Shown here one piece after another: positions 15,240-21,273 of a stretch of 22,776 nt of DNA. Source of the DNA: JAKAQB01 sp035702855 (lineage in GTDB: Bacteria > Actinomycetota > Acidimicrobiia > Acidimicrobiales > Palsa-688); the NCBI GenBank assembly GCA_035702855.1, contig DASSZM010000202.1:1-22776 (forward strand). Direction: 5' to 3'. The translations under genes and the position numbers were made by a program. The first letter of the stretch is position 1. Each line of letters opens with the position of its first letter. Under the pieces are notes generated by a model. It did not search any database and was not told the DNA's origin. It saw only the letters and a program-made list of their open reading frames with translations.

Positions 15240-16174
15240 GCCCGGGCCCCGGCGGCGAGGACGGCCCGGGCGAGGGCGGCGGACTCCTCCGGGCCGGACA
15301 TGACCGAGGGGGTCACCACGCAGCGGACGCCGGCGGCCTCGACCTCGGGCGCCAGGCCGGCGTCGGCGGGGTCGACGACGAGCGTGCCGACCCAGGGCGC
15401 CCACAGCCGGGCGACGCCGGCCACGGACGGCTCGTGGCCGAGCTCGACCAGCAGCCGGTCGGCGGGGCCCTTGAGTGCCCGGCCGGCGACGATCGGCGAC
15501 ACCGCCACCACCCGCTCGCGCCGCTCGGCGACGGCGTCGCCGACGCCGGGGACCGCCAGCACGGGGGCGACCGACACCAGCGGGTTGGAGGGGCAGACGA
15601 CGACGAGGTCGGCGCCGGCGAGCGCCTCGAGCACACCCGGGCCGGGCCGGGCGGACTCGACGCCGGCGAAGCGGACGCCGCTGACCGGCACCTCGTGGCG
15701 GCGCCCGACGAAGTACTCCTGGAACCCGACCTCGCCCTCGCCGGCGACGGCCACCCGGGTCTCGACCCGGTCGTCGGACATGGGCAGCACCCGGACGGCG
15801 ACGCCCCAGCGCCCGGCGATCTCGGCGGTGACCTCGCCGAGCCCGGCGCCCTCCACCAGGCGGGCCGTGCGGTACAGGTGGGTGCCGAGGTCCCGGTCGC
15901 CGAGGTTGAACCATGCCAGCCGCCCGTCGGAGAGGGCGCGCAGCTCGGCCATCGCCTCCCACGTCTCGCCGAGCCGGCCCCAGCCGGTGTCGGGGTTGGC
16001 GGCGCCGCCCAGCGTGTAGACGACGGTGTCGACGTCGGGGCTGATGTGGAGGCCGTGGAGGACGACGTCGTCGCCGGTGTTGACGACGGCGGTGACCTCG
16101 GCTGGGGGGACGACGGCCGTCAGCGCCCGTAGCATCCGGGCGCCGCCGACACCCCCGGCGATGGCGGTGATCAT
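15236..16174 (-). CDS. cofD: F420 biosynthesis 2-phospholactate/PEP transferase (CofD/FbiA)
   Basis: Transfers a phospholactyl or phosphoenolpyruvyl group to Fo to form F420-0 or dehydro-F420-0. The 312 aa begin MITAIAGGVGGARM with the GGVGGA nucleotide loop (7-12). NTGDD (32-36), SPDVDTVVYTL with the metal-binding Asp (45-55), FNLGDRDLGTHLYRT and CPSNPLVS follow, all diagnostic for CofD. Length is typical. In actinobacteria the donor is reported to be enolpyruvyl-PP-guanosine; which applies here cannot be read from sequence. The ATG is set by a minus-strand -10 (TACCGT) 7 bases upstream; longer upstream frames are artefacts. First gene of the cofD-cofE operon, divergent from a GT4 gene. Confidence 0.95.
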   Translation of the reverse strand: MITAIAGGVGGARMLRALTAVVPPAEVTAVVNTGDDVVLHGLHISPDVDTVVYTLGGAANPDTGWGRLGETWEAMAELRALSDGRLAWFNLGDRDLGTHLYRTARLVEGAGLGEVTAEIAGRWGVAVRVLPMSDDRVETRVAVAGEGEVGFQEYFVGRRHEVPVSGVRFAGVESARPGPGVLEALAGADLVVVCPSNPLVSVAPVLAVPGVGDAVAERRERVVAVSPIVAGRALKGPADRLLVELGHEPSVAGVARLWAPWVGTLVVDPADAGLAPEVEAAGVRCVVTPSVMSGPEESAALARAVLAAGARA

Positions 16175-16181
16175 GCGGGGC

Positions 16182-16187
16182 ACGGTA
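16182..16187 (-). promoter_or_regulatory. -10 hexamer TACCGT of cofD-cofE
   Basis: On the minus strand TACCGT ends 7 bases before the cofD ATG at 16174, with no Shine-Dalgarno between. It fits the leaderless pattern of the window. It shares a 69-base divergent intergenic region with the GT4 gene at 16244. Confidence 0.5.
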
Positions 16188-16227
16188 CCGAGGCTGCGGT
16201 GGTCGTGGGGCCGGCGGTCCCCCCCGG

Positions 16228-16236
16228 TAGCATGAT
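16228..16236 (+). promoter_or_regulatory. -10 region of the GT4 gene (TAGCATGAT)
   Basis: TAGCATGAT holds two overlapping hexamers, TAGCAT (16228-16233) and CATGAT (16231-16236), ending 10 and 7 bases before the ATG at 16244. An in-frame ATG inside it (16232) would lie within the promoter and is therefore disfavoured as the start. Confidence 0.45.
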
Positions 16237-16243
16237 CGCCCCG

Positions 16244-17332
16244 ATGCCGACCGCCGCCGTCGACGCCACCCCCCTGCTCGGACGGCGCACCGGCGTCGGC
16301 GTGGCCGTCGCCGGGATGCTCGGCGCCCTGGCGGGTGGTCGCTACGACGTGGTCGGCTACGGGCTGACCGGCACCGGGTGGCGCCGGCTGGCGGCCGAGC
16401 TGCCGGCGGGGGTGGCGACGGGGCGGGGGCCGATGCCGGCGGCGCTGCTGCTGCCGGTGTGGTCCCGCCACGACCACCCGGCCGTGGAGGCCTGGACCGG
16501 GCGGGTCGACGTCGTGCATGGGACCAACTTCGTCGTGCCCCCCAGCCGGCGGGCTGCCCGCCTGGTGACGGTCAACGACCTCACCCCCGTCCGCTTCCCG
16601 GAGCTGGTCACCGCCGCCTCCCGGCGTTACCCGGCGCTGGTCGCCCGGGCCGTGGCGTCGGGCGCCCACGTGCACACGGCGTCGGCGTTCGTGGCCGGCG
16701 AGGTCCGGGAGCACTTCCGCCTCGGCGCCGACCGGGTCCATGTGGTGCCCTACGGCGTGAGCGTGCCCGCCGGCGGGGCGCCCGCGCCGCCGGGGCCGCC
16801 GTACGTCCTCGCCGCCGCCACCGCCGAACCCCGCAAGGACCTGCCCCGGCTGGTGGCCGCCTGGGACCGCGTCGCCGGGGAGGTGCCCGACCTGCGGCTG
16901 CGCCTCGTAGGGCCGGAGGGGTGGGGTGAGGCCGACCTGCGGGCCGCCGTCGCCGCCGCCGCCCACCGCGACCGCATCGAGCGCACCGGCTGGGTCGCCG
17001 ACCACGGGCCGCTGCTGGCCGGGGCGGCCGCCTTCGCCTACCCGTCCCGCTACGAGGGGTTCGGGTTCCCGCCGCTGGAGGCCATGGCGCTCGGCGTGCC
17101 GGTGGTGGCCAGCGCCGCCGGGGCGGTGCCCGAGGTGGTCGGTGACGCCGCCGCCCTCGTGCCGGTCGGGGACACCGACGCCTTCGCCGCCGCCCTCCGG
17201 CGGGTCCTCACCGACGCGGCGGAGCGCGACCGCCTGGTGGCCGCCGGGCGGGCGCGGGCGGCCGGGTACACCTGGGCGGCGGCCGGCGCCGCCCTGGCCG
17301 ACCTCTACGACCGGCTGCGGGCCGGGGGCTGA
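16244..17332 (+). CDS. GT4-family glycosyltransferase
   Basis: Retaining GT-B glycosyltransferase of 362 aa, probably cytoplasmic or membrane-associated and acting on a cell-surface glycan precursor. The N-terminal acceptor domain starts with ATPLLGRRTGVGV (8-20) and includes VVHGTNFVVPP (90-100). The C-terminal donor domain has EPRKDLPRLVAAW (195-207), RTGWVADHGPLLAGA, and YPSRYEGFGFPPLEAM (266-281) containing the E-x7-E nucleotide-sugar motif (Glu271, Glu279). Alternative starts are GTG 16199 and ATG 16232. The family is similar to WbaZ/mannosyltransferase-like GT4 enzymes, but donor and acceptor are unknown. The last 28 bases overlap the 3' end of the opposing GT4 gene. Confidence 0.88.
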   Translation: MPTAAVDATPLLGRRTGVGVAVAGMLGALAGGRYDVVGYGLTGTGWRRLAAELPAGVATGRGPMPAALLLPVWSRHDHPAVEAWTGRVDVVHGTNFVVPPSRRAARLVTVNDLTPVRFPELVTAASRRYPALVARAVASGAHVHTASAFVAGEVREHFRLGADRVHVVPYGVSVPAGGAPAPPGPPYVLAAATAEPRKDLPRLVAAWDRVAGEVPDLRLRLVGPEGWGEADLRAAVAAAAHRDRIERTGWVADHGPLLAGAAAFAYPSRYEGFGFPPLEAMALGVPVVASAAGAVPEVVGDAAALVPVGDTDAFAAALRRVLTDAAERDRLVAAGRARAAGYTWAAAGAALADLYDRLRAGG

Positions 17333-18498
17333 GCGCCCAGGACGCCGTCGAGCAGCTCGCCCCACGGGGGGGTGCGCGCCGCCCGCAGCACCGGGCGGGA
17401 CTTGCGGCGGACCGTCGACGACGGCCCCGGCGGCAGCAGCTCGAGCACGGCCCGGGCCAGCGCCGCGGCATCGCCGGGGGGCACCAGGCGCCCGGCGCCC
17501 GGCCTGAGCCCGGCGAGGATCTCCACCGGCCCGCCCTCGGCGCCCGCCACGGTCGGGGTGCCGCTGGCGAGCGCCTCGGCGTGGACCATCCCGAACGGCT
17601 CCGGCTCGGTGGAGACCTGGCAGAACACGTCGAGGTCGGCCATCAGCTCCGGCATCTCCCGGCGGGGCCCCAGCCAGTGCACGCCGCCGAGGTCCCGGGC
17701 GCGCCGGGCCAGCTCGGCGGCGAGCTCCTCCTTGCCGCCGACTACCGGCCCGGCGACGACCAGCTGGACCTCGGGCCGCTCCGCCCGGACCAACGGCAGG
17801 GCGTCGAGCAGCACCCCGAAGCCCTTCCAGGTGTCGAGGCGGCCGGCCGACCCGACGAGCGGCACGTCGTCGTCGATCCCGGCGGCCGCCCGGAAGGCGC
17901 CGGCCCGGTCGGGCCCGAACTCCCCGGGGGCGGGCCCGTCGAGCACCACCGCCACGTCGGGGCGGTCGAGCTGGGCGGCGACGGCCCCGGAGATGGCGAC
18001 GACGAGATCGGCGCAGCGGCGGGTCAGCACCCGCTCGAGCCGCAACGCCGCCCCGGACTGCACGACGATCTCCCGGGCGTGCCAGACGTGCGGGCGGTGG
18101 GCCAGGCGGGCCACCGCCCAGCCGTACCAGCTGTGCAGTGAGTTGGAGTGGACCACGTCGGGCCGCAGCCTCCGGGCGAGGCGCGTGAGGGCGGCCACGG
18201 TGAAGGGCCACGCGGCGAGGTAGGACGCCGCCCACGCCAGGGTGCTGCCCTGGGTGGTGATCCGCCGCATCGGGACGACGTGCAGCGTCGCCCCGGCGGC
18301 GGCATACTCGTCGGCCAGCCGTGCCGGGTGCGGCACGGCCACGTGGCATTCCCAACCCTCGGCGCGCAGGGCGGCGAGCATCCGGAGGAGTGCCGTCTCC
18401 GAGCCACCCCCGTCGGCGGCCGGCTGGATGGACAGGAGGCGCCGGGTGCGGGTCGCGGTCAACGTGGAGCAGCTCCTCTCCCCTTCGCCGGGGGGCAT
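17305..18498 (-). CDS. GT4-family glycosyltransferase, minus strand
   Basis: GT-B glycosyltransferase of up to 397 aa. Landmarks from the N-terminus: RRLLSIQPAADGGGSE, the glycine-rich first loop; DVVHSNSLHSWYGW and WHAREIVVQSG in the acceptor domain; GSAGRLDTWKGFGVLLDAL, LVVAGP and STEPEPFGMVHAEALASGTP with the E-x7-E motif (EPFGMVHAE) in the donor domain. The tail (about 360-397) is basic and Pro-rich. The start is uncertain: ATG 18498 has no Shine-Dalgarno and adds a stretch unlike the family; TTG 18462 (385 aa) has an upstream AGGAG and gives MTATRTRRLLSI. Either way the 5' end overlaps the divergent GT4 gene at 18446, and the 3' end overlaps another by 28 bases. Substrates unknown. Confidence 0.85.
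   Translation of the reverse strand: MPPGEGERSCSTLTATRTRRLLSIQPAADGGGSETALLRMLAALRAEGWECHVAVPHPARLADEYAAAGATLHVVPMRRITTQGSTLAWAASYLAAWPFTVAALTRLARRLRPDVVHSNSLHSWYGWAVARLAHRPHVWHAREIVVQSGAALRLERVLTRRCADLVVAISGAVAAQLDRPDVAVVLDGPAPGEFGPDRAGAFRAAAGIDDDVPLVGSAGRLDTWKGFGVLLDALPLVRAERPEVQLVVAGPVVGGKEELAAELARRARDLGGVHWLGPRREMPELMADLDVFCQVSTEPEPFGMVHAEALASGTPTVAGAEGGPVEILAGLRPGAGRLVPPGDAAALARAVLELLPPGPSSTVRRKSRPVLRAARTPPWGELLDGVLGAQPPARSRS
18434..18439 (+). promoter_or_regulatory. Shine-Dalgarno AGGAGG of the second plus-strand GT4
   Basis: A consensus AGGAGG lies 6 bases before the GTG at 18446. It decides the start although the site is inside the opposing gene. It is one of only a few clear Shine-Dalgarno sites here, so this gene's message must have a 5' leader. 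No convincing -10 is seen just upstream. Confidence 0.7.
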
Positions 18499-19594
18499 CG
18501 GCCGCTACGCGGCGCAGCTGGTGATGCTACTCGGGAGCCTCTCCCCGGCCGACGAACCGGTGCCGTTCGTGGCCCGCCACCGGCCCGGGGCGCTGGCCGC
18601 GGCGCTGTCGGGCTCCGGCCTCGGCCCGGGGGCCGTGGTGCTGCCCTTTCCCCGACCCCTGCTCTACGAGACCTGGGTGCGCTTCGGCCTGCCACCGCTC
18701 GCCACGGGGGCGGCGCCGCTGCGCAGCGTCGACGTCGTCCACGCCCCTTCCGTCGCCGTGCCGGGCCGGACCCGGGCGCCGCTCGTCGTCACCGTCCACG
18801 ACGCCGCCACCGAGCTGTGCCCCGACGCCTTCAGCCCCCGGGGGCGTCGCTGGCACGCCCGGGGAGCGGCGGCCGCCGCCCGGCGCGCCGACCTGGTCAT
18901 CGCCCCCAGCCGGGCGGCCGCCGACGAGATCGCCGCCCACACCCCCGTGCCCGCCGACCGCATCCGCGTCGTCCACCACGCGGTGGCGGTCCCGCCCGCC
19001 CAACCCGACCCCGGCGGGGAACGGCTGCGGCGCCTCGGCCTCGGCGGCGTCCCGTACGTCCTCTGGATCGGCTCGCTCGAACCCCGCAAGGGCGTCGCCA
19101 CCCTCGTCGAGGCGATGGCCGCCCTCGGCGCCGGGGGGCGGCGGGGCGCACGCCTCGTGCTCGCCGGCTACGCCGGGTGGCTCCCCGACGGCCTGGTGCC
19201 CGCCGCCGCCCGCCGCGACCTCGCCGGTGACCTGGTGCAGCTCGGGCGGGTCGACGAGGCGACGCTGTGGGCCCTGTACCGCGGCGCCGCCGTCTTCGCC
19301 CTGCCGAGCCGCCACGAGGGCTTCGGGCTGCCGCCGCTGGAGGCGATGAGCCAGGGGGCGCCCGTCGTCGCCTCCGATCTGCCGGTCCTGCGGGAGGTCC
19401 TCGGCGACGCCGCCGTCTTCGCCCCGGAGGGCGACGTGGCCGCCTGGGCCGGTGCCGTCGGGGCGCTGCTCGACGACGGCGACCGGCGGGACGCCCTGGG
19501 CGCCGCCGGGAGGCGGCAGGCGGCCCGGTACTCGCCCGAGGCGTTCGTGGCCGCCACCCGCGCCGTGTACCGGGAGGCCGTCGGGCGACGCTGA
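18446..19594 (+). CDS. GT4-family glycosyltransferase
   Basis: GT-B glycosyltransferase of 382 aa. It begins MRVAVNVEQLLSPSPGGIGRYAAQ, the usual GT4 opening with a GGIGRY acceptor loop. VVHAPSVAVPGRT and VVTVHDAATELCPDAF follow. The donor domain has IGSLEPRKGVATLVEAM, LVLAGYAGWL, LGRVDEATLWALYRGA and SRHEGFGLPPLEAMSQGAPVV with the E-x7-E motif. It resembles the GT4 at 16244 (both have EPRK and EGFG-PPLEAM) and may be a paralogue. Start chosen for the AGGAGG 6 bases upstream. Its first 17-53 bases are antisense to the start of the minus-strand GT4. The next gene follows after 66 bases with its own promoter. Donor and acceptor unknown; mannose is common in this subgroup. Confidence 0.9.
   Translation: MRVAVNVEQLLSPSPGGIGRYAAQLVMLLGSLSPADEPVPFVARHRPGALAAALSGSGLGPGAVVLPFPRPLLYETWVRFGLPPLATGAAPLRSVDVVHAPSVAVPGRTRAPLVVTVHDAATELCPDAFSPRGRRWHARGAAAAARRADLVIAPSRAAADEIAAHTPVPADRIRVVHHAVAVPPAQPDPGGERLRRLGLGGVPYVLWIGSLEPRKGVATLVEAMAALGAGGRRGARLVLAGYAGWLPDGLVPAAARRDLAGDLVQLGRVDEATLWALYRGAAVFALPSRHEGFGLPPLEAMSQGAPVVASDLPVLREVLGDAAVFAPEGDVAAWAGAVGALLDDGDRRDALGAAGRRQAARYSPEAFVAATRAVYREAVGRR
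18524..18529 (-). promoter_or_regulatory. candidate -10 TAGCAT for the minus-strand GT4
   Basis: TAGCAT on the minus strand lies inside the plus-strand GT4 and corresponds there to a CTA leucine codon, uncommon in DNA this GC-rich. It would start a transcript near 18516, upstream of both candidate starts (ATG 18498, TTG 18462). It is the only gene of this set whose -10 would leave a leader of 18-54 bases. Confidence 0.3.
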
Positions 19595-19648
19595 CCGTCC
19601 GGCCCGCCGGCGCCCCTCCGGTTCGCGCCCGCCCCCGGGGCCGGCGGG

Positions 19649-19654
19649 TAGCGT
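19649..19654 (+). promoter_or_regulatory. -10 hexamer TAGCGT of the RMD-like gene
   Basis: TAGCGT ends 6 bases before the ATG at 19661; the same hexamer precedes the acyltransferase gene. No Shine-Dalgarno is seen in the short gap, which suggests a leaderless transcript separate from the upstream GT4. Confidence 0.5.
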
Positions 19655-19660
19655 CGGGGG

Positions 19661-20566
19661 ATGCGGGTGCTCGTGACCGGGAGCAGTGGGTTCGTCGGCT
19701 CCTGGCTGACCGGTCACCTCGCCGCCATCGGCGACGAGGTGCTCACGCTGCCCGACGAGGTGGACATCCGCGACCGCTCGGCGCTGGTCGACGCCGTGCG
19801 CGCCGCCGCCCCCGATGGCGTCTGCCACCTCGCAGGCCAGGCGAGCGTCAAGGACTCCTGGGACGACCCGTCGACGACCTACGCGGTCAACACCATCGGC
19901 GTCGTCCACCTCCTCGACGCCGTCGCCGCCTGCTCCCCGTCGCCCCGGGTGCTGCTGGTCAGCTCCGCCGAGGTCTACGGCCGGGTGCCGCCCGGGGAGC
20001 TGCCGATCGGCGAGGACCGGCCGTTCGCACCGCCCAGTCCCTACGGCGCGAGCAAGGCGGCAGCCGAGCTGATCGGGTTGCAGGCCTGGCTGGGGAGGGG
20101 GACGGAGGTGGTGCGGGCCCGCCCGTTCAACCACACCGGCCCGCGCCAGCGGCCCGACTTCGTCGTCCCGGCCCTCGCCCGCCAGGTCGTCGAGGCCGCC
20201 TCGGGCGCGGGTGTGCTCCGGGTCGGCAACCTGGCCGCCCGCCGCGACCTGACCGACGTGCGCGACGTGGTGCGGGCCTACCGCCTGCTGCTCGAGCACG
20301 GCGAGCCGGGCGGGGTCTACAACGTCTGCCGGGGCGCGTCGGTGCCGATCAGCGAGGTGCTCGACCGCCTCGTCCGGCTCGCCGCGGTGGAGGTCCGTAT
20401 CGAAGTCGACCCGGCCCGGCTGCGCCCGGCCGACGTCCCGGACCTGCGCGGCGACCCGCGCCGGATCGAGGCGGCCACCGGGTGGCGGCCGGAACTGGAC
20501 CTCGACCGCACGCTGGCGGACGTGCTCGCCGACGCCGAGCGCGAGCGGGCCCGGGCGCTGTCCTGA
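19661..20566 (+). CDS. SDR nucleotide-sugar enzyme, GDP-4-keto-6-deoxymannose reductase-like
   Basis: Extended SDR of 301 aa. NAD(P) motif GSSGFVG (7-13); CHLAGQASVKDSW (55-67); SSAEVYGRVP (101-110); catalytic SPYGASK with Tyr128 and Lys132, so the triad is intact. The segments EVYGRVPPGELPIGED and ARPFNHTGPRQRPDFVVPALARQV are typical of GDP-6-deoxy-4-keto-mannose reductases (RMD) and of the related GDP-mannose 4,6-dehydratases. At 301 aa it fits RMD better than GMD (usually about 330-370 aa). It would yield GDP-D-rhamnose or a related 6-deoxyhexose. No GMD partner is visible here, so the substrate source is open. It stands alone on its own promoter after a GT4 gene and before a converging gene 39 bases away. 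Confidence 0.83.
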   Translation: MRVLVTGSSGFVGSWLTGHLAAIGDEVLTLPDEVDIRDRSALVDAVRAAAPDGVCHLAGQASVKDSWDDPSTTYAVNTIGVVHLLDAVAACSPSPRVLLVSSAEVYGRVPPGELPIGEDRPFAPPSPYGASKAAAELIGLQAWLGRGTEVVRARPFNHTGPRQRPDFVVPALARQVVEAASGAGVLRVGNLAARRDLTDVRDVVRAYRLLLEHGEPGGVYNVCRGASVPISEVLDRLVRLAAVEVRIEVDPARLRPADVPDLRGDPRRIEAATGWRPELDLDRTLADVLADAERERARALS

Positions 20567-20605
20567 CAGCCGACCCGGCCCGGCGCGACGTCGGTCCGGC
20601 CGGCG

Positions 20606-21106
20606 TCAGTCCAGCCCGACGGCGGCCCGCAGGCGTGCCTCCGGGGCGGCGACGGCGTTGCGCACCCCGGCGAGGGCCTCACGGGCGGGGCCGGGGAGGC
20701 GCTGCTCGAGGGCGTCGGCCTGCCGCCCGAGCTCGCGGCGGGCGGGCGTGACCGCCCCGTCGACGCTGCGGGCCAGCTCGCGCAGCTGCGCTCGCGTGGA
20801 ATCGGCGTTGGCGGCCAGCGACCGGCCGACCTCGTCGAGGCGGCTGGAGAGGGCGATGGTGGCGTCGCCGAGCTGGTCGACGACCCGGCTCACCGGGCGG
20901 TCGAGCGGGAGCGAGCCGGCGTGCTCCTGCCACGCGGCGCGCCGGCGTTCGAGCTCCTTGACGACCTGGCGGCGCTGGACCGCCGCCCGCTGGAAGGCGA
21001 GCACGCCGAGGCCGACGGCCACGTAGGCGCCGTCCTTGAGGGCCCGTTCGGCATCGGCCACGAGCTGGTTGACGTCGGGGGGCTGGGGGGTGGAACGGTC
21101 GGGCAC
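20606..21106 (-). CDS. small helical protein of unknown function
   Basis: Not a family I recognise. The 166 aa are predicted almost wholly alpha-helical, Ala/Arg/Glu-rich and without cysteine. A moderately hydrophobic segment (GAYVAVGLGVLAF, 26-38) follows DVNQLVADAERALKD; then comes a strongly charged helix (39-62) and long amphipathic helices (about 68-165) with coiled-coil character. It could be a peripheral membrane or granule-surface protein (phasin-like), but no motif proves this. The GTG at 21106 is chosen because GGAGGAGG lies just upstream; a longer frame from an ATG at 21166 would translate through that site and the promoter region. It faces the RMD-like gene across 39 bases and is divergent from the large GT2 gene. 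Confidence 0.78.
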   Translation of the reverse strand: MPDRSTPQPPDVNQLVADAERALKDGAYVAVGLGVLAFQRAAVQRRQVVKELERRRAAWQEHAGSLPLDRPVSRVVDQLGDATIALSSRLDEVGRSLAANADSTRAQLRELARSVDGAVTPARRELGRQADALEQRLPGPAREALAGVRNAVAAPEARLRAAVGLD

Positions 21107-21110
21107 GGGG

Positions 21111-21118
21111 CCTCCTCC
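21111..21118 (-). promoter_or_regulatory. Shine-Dalgarno GGAGGAGG of the helical protein gene
   Basis: GGAGGAGG on the minus strand ends 4 bases before the GTG at 21106 (an inner GGAGG is 7 away). It is the strongest ribosome binding site in the window and fixes the start. Confidence 0.7.
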
Positions 21119-21148
21119 GAGAGGTGTTCTGCTAGCTGTCTGCCCCTC

Positions 21149-21166
21149 AGTGTATAACTGTTGCAA
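21149..21166 (-). promoter_or_regulatory. AT-rich promoter patch upstream of the helical protein gene
   Basis: Minus-strand TTGCAACAGTTATACACT is by far the most AT-rich stretch seen here. TACACT (21154-21149) or the overlapping TTATAC could be a -10, giving a leader of about 35 bases that carries the GGAGGAGG site. No good -35 stands out. The plus strand of the same patch reads TATAAC, so bidirectional use is possible. Confidence 0.4.
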
Positions 21167-21195
21167 GCACTTGGCGGCGCTGCCCGCAGCCGGGC

Positions 21196-21220
21196 GGCGG
21201 CGTCCCCCGGGACGGCCGCC
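21196..21220. other. GC hairpin in the divergent intergenic region
   Basis: GGCGGC (21196-21201) pairs with GCCGCC (21215-21220) and GTCCC (21202-21206) with GGGAC (21209-21213), with one bulged G: 11 pairs closing on a tiny loop. It may be a regulatory or terminator-like structure, or chance in GC-rich DNA. The rest of this 167-base gap holds only the promoter elements and the palindrome described separately. Confidence 0.25.
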
Positions 21221-21254
21221 GGGGTCGCCGCCCCTGGGCGCCGAGCCGGGGCAC

Positions 21255-21260
21255 TACGCT
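21255..21260 (+). promoter_or_regulatory. candidate -10 TACGCT of the large GT2 gene
   Basis: TACGCT ends 13 bases before the ATG at 21274, so the transcript would begin about 6 bases upstream of the start codon, within the palindrome at 21258-21273. The spacing is looser than at other genes of the window. Confidence 0.4.
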
Positions 21261-21273
21261 CGGGCGCCCGAGC
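21258..21273. repeat. 16-bp perfect palindrome abutting the GT2 start codon
   Basis: GCTCGGGCGCCCGAGC is a perfect inverted repeat lying between the -10 and the ATG at 21274, overlapping the last three bases of TACGCT. The position would suit an operator or an initiation-blocking mRNA fold. In DNA this GC-rich one or two such palindromes are expected by chance in 22 kb, so only its placement makes it notable. Confidence 0.4.

Noticed and set aside
15236..18355. Very long minus-strand open frame continuing far upstream of cofD
   Set aside because: Only the 3' part (to 16174) is CofD-like. The rest is Arg/Gly/Pro-rich shadow translation antisense to a clear GT4 gene, and the cofD ATG has its own -10.
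18527..20299. 590-codon minus-strand frame antisense to the GT4 and RMD-like genes
   Set aside because: It is Gly/Ala/Arg/Asp-rich shadow with no motif, while both sense genes have complete catalytic signatures.
20567..20605. Possible bidirectional terminator between the RMD-like and helical protein genes
   Set aside because: Only short imperfect GC pairings (such as CCGAC with GTCGG) are present and there is no T tract; not distinguishable from background.
21149..21157. TTATACACT resembling a DnaA box
   Set aside because: It matches the TTATCCACA consensus at only seven of nine positions, stands alone, and is better explained as a promoter -10 region.
21107..21166. ATG 21166 as start of the helical protein
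   Set aside because: The extra 20 codons would be translated from the AT-rich promoter patch and the GGAGGAGG site; the GTG at 21106 fits that site directly.
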